From contig JAGCSE010000315.1 in assembly GCA_017964325.1 (NCBI GenBank), forward strand, positions 1-14,674: a stretch of DNA of 14,674 bases, given 5' to 3'. The translations under genes and the position numbers were made by a program. The DNA is from Victivallales bacterium. GTDB taxonomy: Bacteria; Verrucomicrobiota; Lentisphaeria; Oligosphaerales; Oligosphaeraceae. This document shows, piece by piece, positions 1-6,613 of the stretch. Position 1 is the stretch's first letter. Every line of letters begins with the position of its first letter. Under the pieces are notes generated by a model. The model searched no databases. It was not told the origin of the DNA and was given only the letters and a program-made list of their open reading frames with translations.

Positions 1-1
1 A

Positions 2-775
2 GAAGATTTACGCAAGCCGCCTGTGTTTACGGGGCATCCGTTTGAAAAGCAGCTGAATATCCTCCATGAGGAGATTGTCTCGCAGATTGTTGACGGACAG
101 CCACTTCCGAACAAATATGTCTATCGGAGACCATGGCGGCGGGATGCTGCCATGACGGCGATGGTTTTGGAAAAAACAGGTCGCATCGGGCTGATTCGCG
201 ACTGGCTCCTGTCGTTGGACGAACCGTTCGACCGCAACAACCAAGGCAATTGCGAACCAGACAACATCGGTCAGTCGCTTTATCTTCTTGGATGCGTGAC
301 AGATGCAAAACATCCAAGTGTAGAGGCGTTTGTCGATGTCGCCCATGAATGTCTTGATGACGACGGCATTCTCATCGGCAGCGTGGATTATGGACGGCAT
401 CGCGTCTATGCGCAAAAATGGTTGAAATTCGGCCTGGAGAAATGCGGGCTGGACGCATCATGGGTGGTGATTCCAGACGAAACGGATGAATATGATGGCA
501 TCTTCTGGATGGACGGCTCCCATGATCCTTCGCTGGCTTCTGTGAAATTGAATGAAAACTATCCTTATCTTACGTGGGCGCAATGGCATAAGGGCGGGCG
601 AAAATTTACTCCAGAAGAAATTCCCGCCGTTTCGCCGATGACGTGGGAGGCACATGCCTCGGAGGCGGATTATGAGGCGATCCGTCCGATAAACAGCCGC
701 TGGGCGGATGCGAAAATCTGCTATCCGCACACATGGCATGCGGCGGAGATGTTCCTGCTACTGTATGATTTATGA
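2..775 (+). CDS. Partial protein, probable (alpha/alpha)-barrel glycosidase-like (5' end outside window)
   Basis: The reading frame is open from base 2, so the gene begins before the window. The GTG at 23 is only an internal codon. About 257 residues are visible. I do not recognise a named family. The segments RPWRRDAAMTAMVLEKTG and DNIGQSLYLLGC, with regularly spaced helices and many Trp, Tyr and acidic residues (WMDGSHDP, YPHTWHAAEM), resemble the six-hairpin (alpha/alpha) toroid of several glycoside hydrolases and epimerases. That assignment rests on pattern only. The gene runs tail to tail into the GH43 gene with 10 bp between the stop codons and no hairpin terminator between them. A role in glycan use fits the neighbour but is inferred. 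No catalytic residue can be named with confidence. Confidence 0.6.
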   Translation, partial: EDLRKPPVFTGHPFEKQLNILHEEIVSQIVDGQPLPNKYVYRRPWRRDAAMTAMVLEKTGRIGLIRDWLLSLDEPFDRNNQGNCEPDNIGQSLYLLGCVTDAKHPSVEAFVDVAHECLDDDGILIGSVDYGRHRVYAQKWLKFGLEKCGLDASWVVIPDETDEYDGIFWMDGSHDPSLASVKLNENYPYLTWAQWHKGGRKFTPEEIPAVSPMTWEAHASEADYEAIRPINSRWADAKICYPHTWHAAEMFLLLYDL

Positions 776-785
776 TGACGGAACG

Positions 786-1850
786 CTATTCGAAATCGTC
801 TGGCGACCATTCGTCGCACCAATCCAGAATTGGCATGTCGCCGTCGAAACGGAACGGCAGCCAGACATAGTCCGCGATCTGCGTCTGGCCGCTGTGGCGG
901 TAGGCGGCCATTCGTTTTTCCGCTTCCGGATTCTTCACGCCGGAAAAATAGCTGATGAACGCGTCGCGGACGACTTCGTAGGGGCATTCCATGCAGTCGG
1001 GCACCCAACGGTCCGCGCATGCAATGTACAAGTCACGCTTGCCAGGCACCTTAAAGACGGATGAAATCTGCGAATGGAACGACGTGTTCGAGGTGTCGCC
1101 CGGATGCGGGTTGCCAAGAAGACGATAGGGGCCATGCCAGCTGTCGGCGACGGCGATTTCAGATGGATTCGGCCAGTATCCGGTCGTGCCGGACGTGATG
1201 AGATAATGCTTCCCATTGCGCATGAAATGGGCGGGCGCCTCTCGCACAAAGGGCGGATACGGACGTGGAAAATGCGTGGAATAGTAGCCTGTGACGTTCG
1301 TATAGTCGCTCGTCAGATCCGCGCAGATCAGTTCGCTGTGGACGCGTTCGAAATAATAGTAGGCCTTGCCGTCCGGAGCGACGACCAGATCAAAATCGCC
1401 GCCGCTCATGTCGAGCGGACGCAACCCGTTGCGCACCATGGTGTAAGGGCCGAGCAGAGAGTCCGCCGTCAGAATCGTTTCCGTCTGCGTTCCGTCCTTT
1501 TCCATGATTTTCAGCCATGCGACGAATTTCTTCGTGCGGCGGTTGAAGATGATATGCGGACGATCCATGCAACTATATGGATGCAAGGGAGATGCGGGAT
1601 TGTCTGGTTCCGGCGGGATGATGATGCCTTCGTCCTTCCAGTTGCAGAGGTCGTGGGAACTATAGCAACGGACGCCCCAATGCCAGATTTTCGGATCGCC
1701 TTCCAGGCCGGACTTGCCGACGGTGCGCTCCTTGTTCTCGCCAATCCAATAATAGGTTCCGTCCAAAAACATGACGGAACCGCCATGTGCCTGAATGCGT
1801 TTGCCTTCCGTATCCAACCAGACTTGTCCGGGCCGAATGGTCTTGTTCAT
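786..1850 (-). CDS. GH43 family glycoside hydrolase (exo-beta-1,3-galactanase-like subfamily)
   Basis: The 354-residue protein is a single five-bladed beta-propeller of glycoside hydrolase family 43, an inverting family acting on arabinose-, xylose- or galactose-containing glycans. The order of motifs is AHGGSVMFLDGTYYWIGENK (21-40), MDRPHIIFN (95-103), SGGDFDLVVAPDGKAYYYF (149-167), VREAPAHF (202-209) and HSQISSVFK (259-267). By comparison with the GH43_24/34 galactanase-like group, E204 is the probable general acid, D152 the pKa-modulating Asp, and Q261 occupies the place of the usual base. D96 stands where the fungal enzyme has Glu. No signal peptide is visible, so the enzyme appears cytoplasmic and would act on imported oligosaccharides. 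The ATG at 1850 is preceded on the minus strand by AAAGG about 7 nt upstream. Family is firm; subfamily and substrate are inferred. Confidence 0.88.
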   Translation of the reverse strand: MNKTIRPGQVWLDTEGKRIQAHGGSVMFLDGTYYWIGENKERTVGKSGLEGDPKIWHWGVRCYSSHDLCNWKDEGIIIPPEPDNPASPLHPYSCMDRPHIIFNRRTKKFVAWLKIMEKDGTQTETILTADSLLGPYTMVRNGLRPLDMSGGDFDLVVAPDGKAYYYFERVHSELICADLTSDYTNVTGYYSTHFPRPYPPFVREAPAHFMRNGKHYLITSGTTGYWPNPSEIAVADSWHGPYRLLGNPHPGDTSNTSFHSQISSVFKVPGKRDLYIACADRWVPDCMECPYEVVRDAFISYFSGVKNPEAEKRMAAYRHSGQTQIADYVWLPFRFDGDMPILDWCDEWSPDDFE

Positions 1851-1898
1851 GATGCGCCTTTGAGGATGAGGGTAAAAAAACTACAGTGGATGTGAATG

Positions 1899-1926
1899 AA
1901 TTTACCACGGATAATTGTCTTGGCAA
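1899..1926 (-). promoter_or_regulatory. Candidate promoter of the GH43 gene
   Basis: On the minus strand TTGCCA (1926-1921) is followed after 16 bp by TAAATT (1904-1899), about 50 bp before the GH43 start codon. The match to the sigma70 consensus is fair (5/6 and 4/6), so this is a suggestion only. Confidence 0.35.
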
Positions 1927-2026
1927 CTCATGGCGGTGGTGTGTTTGGGCGTTTGGCAAAAATGGATGGTCGTTGGTCTTGAAATCATGGAAATCTGGAA
2001 AGACAGTGGCTTTTTTTATGAAAATA

Positions 2027-2063
2027 GGGCATAAATCCACGATTCAATTTGAAATTTACGCCC
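2027..2063 (+). repeat. 37-bp palindromic repeat, copy A
   Basis: The outer arms are GGGCATAAAT and ATTTACGCCC, which pair at 9 of 10 positions. They enclose a 17-nt centre that contains a second small palindrome, TTCAATTTGAA. The element matches copy B at 6505-6541 at 36 of 37 bases; the one difference breaks one arm pair here. It lies about 80 bp before the GNAT gene and has the same orientation to the downstream gene as copy B. The 3' part supplies TTGAAA (2049-2054), with TATAAG (2069-2074) 14 bp further on, a poorer promoter spacing than at copy B. There is no ATPase gene next to this copy. Confidence 0.85.
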
Positions 2064-2141
2064 AGAATTATAAGGTAAAGGAAGGGTTGATAAAATGATT
2101 AAGATGTTCTTTTGTAACAAGATAAGATCAGGTTTTTTAAT

Positions 2142-3167
2142 ATGGCATTTAAAAATATCGAATTACGCAGATTACAGGATGATGAGCGGGAGGCGTTCAT
2201 CAAAATGAACCAGCTCGCATTTCGGATCGGGGCCGTTGAAGAGTTCGGGCCGCAGGATGAAGAAATCATCCCGCGGGAGGATATTCTACGGTCGTTGGAT
2301 GCGCCGGATGCGGAAGCCTTCAACATCGTGGCGGATGGAAAGGTGGTCGGCGGTGTGGTCGTGCAGATCGACCACGAGACGCAGCATAATTCACTGGATT
2401 TGCTGTTTGTTGATCCGGAATGCCATAGTGCGGGCATTGGCGGAGCTGTATGGAAAATGATTGAGGAGAAATATCCTCAGACTGTTGTCTGGGAGACACA
2501 TACGCCGTATTTCGAGACGCGCAACATCCATTTCTACGTCAACAAATGCGGCTTCCACATCGTGGAGTTCTTCAATCCAAAGCATCCGGATCCGCATGAG
2601 GCGGATACGTCCGGAGGTGAATTATTCCTGCGCTTCGAGAAGGAGATGAAGCGTGGCAATCGTCTGTCGCCGTCAGGCTTTCGGCCGGCTGTTGCGGAAG
2701 ACCGCGGCGCCATACAGGCGTTGTACGCGTCTGTCAAAGGAACGGCGTTCTGCGTATGGAATGACGAGTATCCGGGGGATGACGACATCGACACGGATTT
2801 GGCGAACGGCAATCTGCTCGTGCTGACGAACGGTGCGGAAATTGTCGGGGCGCTGTCCGTCTCCGATGAAAACGAACTGGATGCGTTAAATATATGGAAT
2901 GCAAGGGATGACGTTGCCGAAATCGCCCGCGTCTGCGTCTTGCCGACATGGCAGGGGAATGGCCTGGCTGGTCTTTTGCTCAAAAGGACGGAGGCGTGGC
3001 TGGCGGCGAAAGGCTTCAAGGCGGTCCATCTGCTGGTGGAGCGGCGGCATCTTCCCGCCATCAAGACATATCTCAACGCCGGTTATGAAATCATGGGGCG
3101 CTGTAGCATGTACGGCCATGAATACTATGCCTGTGAAAAAATACTGGCTGTCAGTGCTGAAACTTGA
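2142..3167 (+). CDS. Tandem two-domain GNAT N-acetyltransferase
   Basis: The 341-residue soluble protein contains two GCN5-related acetyltransferase domains, which transfer an acetyl group from acetyl-CoA to an amine. Domain 1 covers about residues 1-170, with its acetyl-CoA loop in LFVDPECHSAGIGGAVWKMI (88-107) and the closing pattern FYVNKCGF (131-138). Domain 2 covers about 178-335, with RVCVLPTWQGNGLAGLLLKR (263-282) and a C-terminal AIKTYLNAGYEIMG (306-319). Both loops keep the Q/H-x-x-G-x-G/A type signature, though HSAGIG and QGNGLA vary from the consensus. Substrates cannot be inferred; small molecules, antibiotics or protein N-termini are all possible. A weak AGG lies 9 nt before the ATG at 2142. 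No partner gene is linked; the GH43 gene is divergent and the next gene has its own promoter. Confidence 0.9.
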   Translation: MAFKNIELRRLQDDEREAFIKMNQLAFRIGAVEEFGPQDEEIIPREDILRSLDAPDAEAFNIVADGKVVGGVVVQIDHETQHNSLDLLFVDPECHSAGIGGAVWKMIEEKYPQTVVWETHTPYFETRNIHFYVNKCGFHIVEFFNPKHPDPHEADTSGGELFLRFEKEMKRGNRLSPSGFRPAVAEDRGAIQALYASVKGTAFCVWNDEYPGDDDIDTDLANGNLLVLTNGAEIVGALSVSDENELDALNIWNARDDVAEIARVCVLPTWQGNGLAGLLLKRTEAWLAAKGFKAVHLLVERRHLPAIKTYLNAGYEIMGRCSMYGHEYYACEKILAVSAET

Positions 3168-3286
3168 AGCATGAACGAATTCATGGAAAGAAATATTATC
3201 ATGGCAAGTTGAATGCATAATTTGAAACAGTTTTCATTGGTAAATGGATTTTTCAAACGTTTTTTTGTAAGAACATCTGATTTAAT

Positions 3287-3345
3287 GTTTTTTCTGTGTT
3301 CAATAATTGAATGATTTTAAGTTTTTTCTGTGTTCAATAATTGAA
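3287..3345 (+). repeat. Two perfect 25-bp direct repeats, each with a 13-bp palindrome
   Basis: The two copies lie at 3287-3311 and 3321-3345, 34 bp apart start to start. Each consists of a T-rich part (GTTTTTTCTGTG) followed by the perfect palindrome TTCAATAATTGAA (3299-3311 and 3333-3345). They sit about 90-145 bp upstream of the promoter of the permease-kinase gene. Spacing of roughly three helical turns and internal symmetry fit a pair of operator sites for a dimeric regulator bound on the same face of DNA. This role is inferred. Confidence 0.65.
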
Positions 3346-3432
3346 ATTTTTTAATCATATATTAATATATATTTTATTTGTTTTTAAATGTGATTGTTCT
3401 AGAAACATTAGGGAAAATAAAAAACTAATGGT

Positions 3433-3461
3433 TTGACAAGTCAGTGATATTTTGTGATAAA
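3433..3461 (+). promoter_or_regulatory. Sigma70-type promoter of the permease-kinase gene
   Basis: TTGACA (3433-3438) is a perfect -35 box. It is followed after 17 bp by GATAAA (3456-3461), preceded by an extended -10 TG at 3453-3454. The alternative reading TGATAA (3455-3460) gives 16 bp spacing. Transcription would start near 3468, which makes a start codon at 3473 almost leaderless and favours the ATG at 3536. Confidence 0.6.
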
Positions 3462-3535
3462 GACATTTTATCATGAAATATCAGTCTGAAGGCATGTTGA
3501 ATACCCGATACCATAACTTAAAGAAAATTAACATA

Positions 3536-6442
3536 ATGGATGACAAGAATCTGAAGCGTTATCTGTCCCCTCTGGGGGCCTGGGCGTTGGCGTTCGGATG
3601 CGCCGTCGGCTGGGGGGCGTTTATCATGCCGGGGACGACCTTCCTGCCGATCGCGGGGCCGTTGGGCACGGTCATCGGCATGGTGGTCGGAGCCGTCGTC
3701 ATGCTGGTGATCGGCGTGAACTACCACTACATGATGAACCGTCATCCGGACGCGGGCGGCACGTATTCATACGCCAAGCATGAGTTGGGTTATGACCATG
3801 GCATCCTCAGCGCATGGTTTTTGATTCTGGTCTATTTCGCGATCATCTGGGCGAACGCCACGGCCATACCGCTCATCGCCAGAAATCTATTGGGAGGCAT
3901 ATTCAAAATAGGGCATATCTGGCAAATCGCCGGTTTCGACGTCTATTGGGCGGAAGTGGCGTTGATCATCGTTTCATTCCTTCTGGCGGGGGCGGCTTGC
4001 CGGCATGGCGGACGTCTGGTGATCGGCATCCAGATCGCCACGGCGCTGATTCTCGTACTGGGCGTCGTGACGGCGCTTGTTTTCGCGTTGGCGCAGCAGG
4101 GGGGCGATTTCTTCCATCTCACGCCGGCGTTCCCGCCGGGCAAGGCGGTGTTCGGCGCGACATTGAACATCGTCGTTCTGGCCCCATGGGCGTTCGCGGG
4201 ATTTGAATCCATTTCGCAATCGACGGAGGAATTCCGTTTCTCCCCGCGCAAGGCGTTCGTGATCATGCTCATCGCTGTCATCACGGGCGGATTCGCCTAT
4301 ATCACGCTGGCGCTGCTGGCGGCGTCCGCCGTTCCGGCCGGATACCATGACTGGTTTGCATATCTCTCTGATCTGGAAAATTTTAAAGGAATCGAAGGAC
4401 TGCCTGTGTTCCATGCCGCCATCGTGTACATGGGCAAGCCCGGCGTGACGATTCTGGTGGTGACCATTCTGTCGGGCATCATCACGGGGCTGGTCGGCAA
4501 CATCATCGCCGCCAGCCGCCTGATCTATTCCATGGCGAAGGACGAACTGCTGCCGACGTGGTTCAGCCAGCTCAGCGGCGGGGGCGTTCCGCGGAACGCC
4601 ATCCTGTTCATCGTGCTGCTGTCGCTGCCGATTCCGTTCTTCGGGCGGACGGCCATCGGCTGGATTGTCGATGTCAACACGATCGGCGCGACCATCGCCT
4701 ATTTCTATACATCCGCCGTGGCGCTCAAGGCGGCCATCGGCGAGAAGAACGGGCGGATGACGGCCTTCGGCGCCGTGGGAGCCGTCATTTCACTGCTGTT
4801 TTTCCTGTATTTCATGGTCCCGAACTTCTGGACGGTCGGCGGCATGTCCGCCGAATCCTATCTGATATTGATTGCATGGAGCATTCTTGGCTTCGTGTTC
4901 TTCCGCTACATTTTCCAGAAAGACATGCACCGCCGCGTCGGCAAATCGACCGTCTTGTGGATGACGATGCTGTTTCTGATTTTCTTCACGTCGATGCTGT
5001 GGCTTCGCCAGGCCACCCATGCGGCGACGGACAGAGTGTTGTCCAGGCTCAACGCCTACAATGTCGAAGAACTTGCCGATCATGGCGTGACGTTGTCTGC
5101 GGAGGAAAAAAACGAGGCGGAGACGTTCCTGCGGAACCAGATGGGCTGGCTGAGCGGCACGTTGACACGGGACAGCCTGAAGCAGATGGCGCTTCTGATG
5201 CTGACGCTTTTCATTATGTTCAAGATCTACAAGTCCTCGATGGGCCGCGAGAGACAGATGGAGAAGCAGAAAGTGAAGGCGGAGCAGAGCAGCCAGGCGA
5301 AGAGCACGTTCCTTTCGAACATGAGCCATGACATCCGGACGCCGATGAACGCCATCGTGGGCTATGTCGGGCTGGTGAAAAAGGAGCCCGGTCTTACGTC
5401 GAAGGCGACGGAATATCTGCAGAAAATCGAGTTGTCCAGCCAGCATCTGCTGACGCTGATCAACGACATTCTGGACATGAGCCGCATCGAGAGCGGCAAG
5501 ATGGAGCTGGCTCCCGTTCCGACGAATCTTATGAAGCTGCTGGACGAAGTGCGCGATCTATTCGCCATGCAGATGGATATGAAGCAGCTCAATTATGTCG
5601 TCGAGGCCGAGTCGATTGAGAACAAGATGGTGCTTTGCGACGCGAACCGCCTGAACCGCGTCCTGCTGAATCTGGTCAGCAACGCCTACAAATTCACGCC
5701 GGAAGGCGGTAGTGTCAGCGTCAGATTGAGGCAGACCGGAACGGCGGGCGGCAAAGGCTCGTACGAATTTTCCGTGAAGGACACCGGCATGGGCATGAGC
5801 CCCGAATTCGCCGCGAAGGTGTTCGAAGCCTATGAACGCGAACGCACTGCGGGCAACATCCAGGGGACTGGCCTGGGCATGGCGATCACGAAGAGCATCG
5901 TGGATTTGATGGGCGGCACGATCGACGTCAAGACGGAGCAGGGCAAGGGGACTGAATTCACGATCCATGTGGATTTCGAACTGTCCGACGAGCCGGAGGA
6001 GGAGACGTCGCTGGACGGCGAGGCGAAGCAGGCGATTGATTTCTCGAAAATCCGGCTGCTGCTGGTGGAGGACAATGAAATCAACCGTGAAATCGCGTCG
6101 CTCATACTGGAGGAGGCGGGCTTCATGCTGGAGGAGGCGGAAAACGGGAAGATCGCGCTGGACAAAGTGTCCGCTTCGCAGCCAGGCTATTATCAACTGG
6201 TTTTGATGGACGTCCAGATGCCGGTCATGAACGGCTACGAGGCCACCAAGGCGATCCGCGCCCTGCCGGATCCGAAGCTGGCGTCCATTCCGATCATCGC
6301 GATGACGGCGAACGCCTTCGCGGAGGATGTCCAGGCGGCGAAGGACGCGGGCATGGACGGCCATGTCGCGAAGCCGGTCAGCATGGATAAGATGATGGAG
6401 ACGCTGACGGAAATTCTTGCGGCAAAAGGAAATAAGAAGTAG
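3536..6442 (+). CDS. APC-family permease fused to hybrid histidine kinase with receiver domain
   Basis: This is a membrane transporter-sensor fusion of 968 residues from the chosen start. Residues about 10-460 are an amino acid/polyamine/organocation (APC) permease: GWGAFIMPG (25-33) is the typical unwound first helix and WAFAGFESISQSTEEF (218-233) the conserved middle helix-loop. An extra helix (about 472-490), an outside loop (491-548) and another helix (549-564) lead to a coiled coil and the kinase. HisKA carries H598 in FLSNMSHDIRTPMN. The ATPase domain has N716 in NLVSNAYKF, G1 DTGMGM (749-754) and G2 GTGLGM (777-782). The receiver (839-960) has E845/D846, phospho-acceptor D892 in LMDVQMPVMNG, T924 and K946. 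All catalytic residues are present. No DNA-binding output domain follows, so a phosphotransfer partner or separate regulator is expected. An upstream in-frame ATG at 3473 would add 21 residues but lies about 5 nt from the predicted transcript start. The substrate is unknown; an amino acid is likely. Confidence 0.9.
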   Translation: MDDKNLKRYLSPLGAWALAFGCAVGWGAFIMPGTTFLPIAGPLGTVIGMVVGAVVMLVIGVNYHYMMNRHPDAGGTYSYAKHELGYDHGILSAWFLILVYFAIIWANATAIPLIARNLLGGIFKIGHIWQIAGFDVYWAEVALIIVSFLLAGAACRHGGRLVIGIQIATALILVLGVVTALVFALAQQGGDFFHLTPAFPPGKAVFGATLNIVVLAPWAFAGFESISQSTEEFRFSPRKAFVIMLIAVITGGFAYITLALLAASAVPAGYHDWFAYLSDLENFKGIEGLPVFHAAIVYMGKPGVTILVVTILSGIITGLVGNIIAASRLIYSMAKDELLPTWFSQLSGGGVPRNAILFIVLLSLPIPFFGRTAIGWIVDVNTIGATIAYFYTSAVALKAAIGEKNGRMTAFGAVGAVISLLFFLYFMVPNFWTVGGMSAESYLILIAWSILGFVFFRYIFQKDMHRRVGKSTVLWMTMLFLIFFTSMLWLRQATHAATDRVLSRLNAYNVEELADHGVTLSAEEKNEAETFLRNQMGWLSGTLTRDSLKQMALLMLTLFIMFKIYKSSMGRERQMEKQKVKAEQSSQAKSTFLSNMSHDIRTPMNAIVGYVGLVKKEPGLTSKATEYLQKIELSSQHLLTLINDILDMSRIESGKMELAPVPTNLMKLLDEVRDLFAMQMDMKQLNYVVEAESIENKMVLCDANRLNRVLLNLVSNAYKFTPEGGSVSVRLRQTGTAGGKGSYEFSVKDTGMGMSPEFAAKVFEAYERERTAGNIQGTGLGMAITKSIVDLMGGTIDVKTEQGKGTEFTIHVDFELSDEPEEETSLDGEAKQAIDFSKIRLLLVEDNEINREIASLILEEAGFMLEEAENGKIALDKVSASQPGYYQLVLMDVQMPVMNGYEATKAIRALPDPKLASIPIIAMTANAFAEDVQAAKDAGMDGHVAKPVSMDKMMETLTEILAAKGNKK

Positions 6443-6504
6443 TCTGATTGGATGGCCGAATGTGCGTTAAGCCATGCCACCAGAGAAAAAGCCTTGCCGA
6501 AAAA

Positions 6505-6541
6505 GGGCGTAAATCCACGATTCAATTTGAAATTTACGCCC
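6505..6541 (+). repeat. 37-bp palindromic repeat, copy B
   Basis: Perfect 10-bp outer arms GGGCGTAAAT and ATTTACGCCC enclose a 17-nt centre that contains TTCAATTTGAA. It is 36/37 identical to copy A at 2027-2063. It lies 73 bp before the DUF4143 ATPase start, in the same orientation to the downstream gene. In RNA the arms would form a stable hairpin, but no T run follows, so a simple terminator is unlikely. Confidence 0.88.
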
Positions 6542-6554
6542 TGAATGCTATAAT
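6527..6554 (+). promoter_or_regulatory. Promoter of the first DUF4143 ATPase, with its -35 box inside the repeat
   Basis: TTGAAA (6527-6532) and a perfect TATAAT (6549-6554) are separated by 16 bp. The -35 box is part of the 37-bp repeat and the right palindrome arm fills the spacer, so anything binding the palindrome would directly affect this promoter. The transcript would begin near 6561, leaving a leader of about 50 nt. Confidence 0.6.
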
Positions 6555-6613
6555 AGTTCAATGAAAGGAACAAGTGTTTCAAGAACAGTAACAGCATCAG
6601 ACGGATTGACAAA

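Larger units (their letters stand above)
3168..3535. other. AT-rich regulatory region between the GNAT gene and the permease-kinase gene
   Basis: This 368-bp stretch has no gene. It is much richer in A and T than its flanks, has long T runs, and contains the perfect 25-bp direct repeat (3287-3345) and the promoter (3433-3461) listed separately. The only possible terminator for the GNAT gene is a weak TTTGAA/TTCAAA pairing (3221-3257) before a T run at 3260-3267. Confidence 0.6.

Noticed and set aside
1074..1895. Long plus-strand frame of 273 codons
   Set aside because: It is antisense to the GH43 gene, whose family motifs are clear along the full length; the product has no recognisable pattern.
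3221..3267. Terminator of the GNAT gene
   Set aside because: Pairing TTTGAA with TTCAAA plus a short inner CATT/AATG is too weak and AT-rich to call, although a T run follows.
3397..3404. Palindrome TTCTAGAA before the permease-kinase promoter
   Set aside because: Only 8 bp are perfectly symmetric, which is expected by chance in a region of this size and composition.
3473..3535. Upstream start codon for the permease-kinase gene
   Set aside because: It would lie about 5 nt from the predicted transcript start with no ribosome binding site, and the added 21 residues do not resemble the start of APC permeases. It is not excluded.
5558..6364. Long minus-strand frame of 268 codons
   Set aside because: It is the shadow of the kinase and receiver domains, rich in Arg, His and Leu, with no motif of its own.
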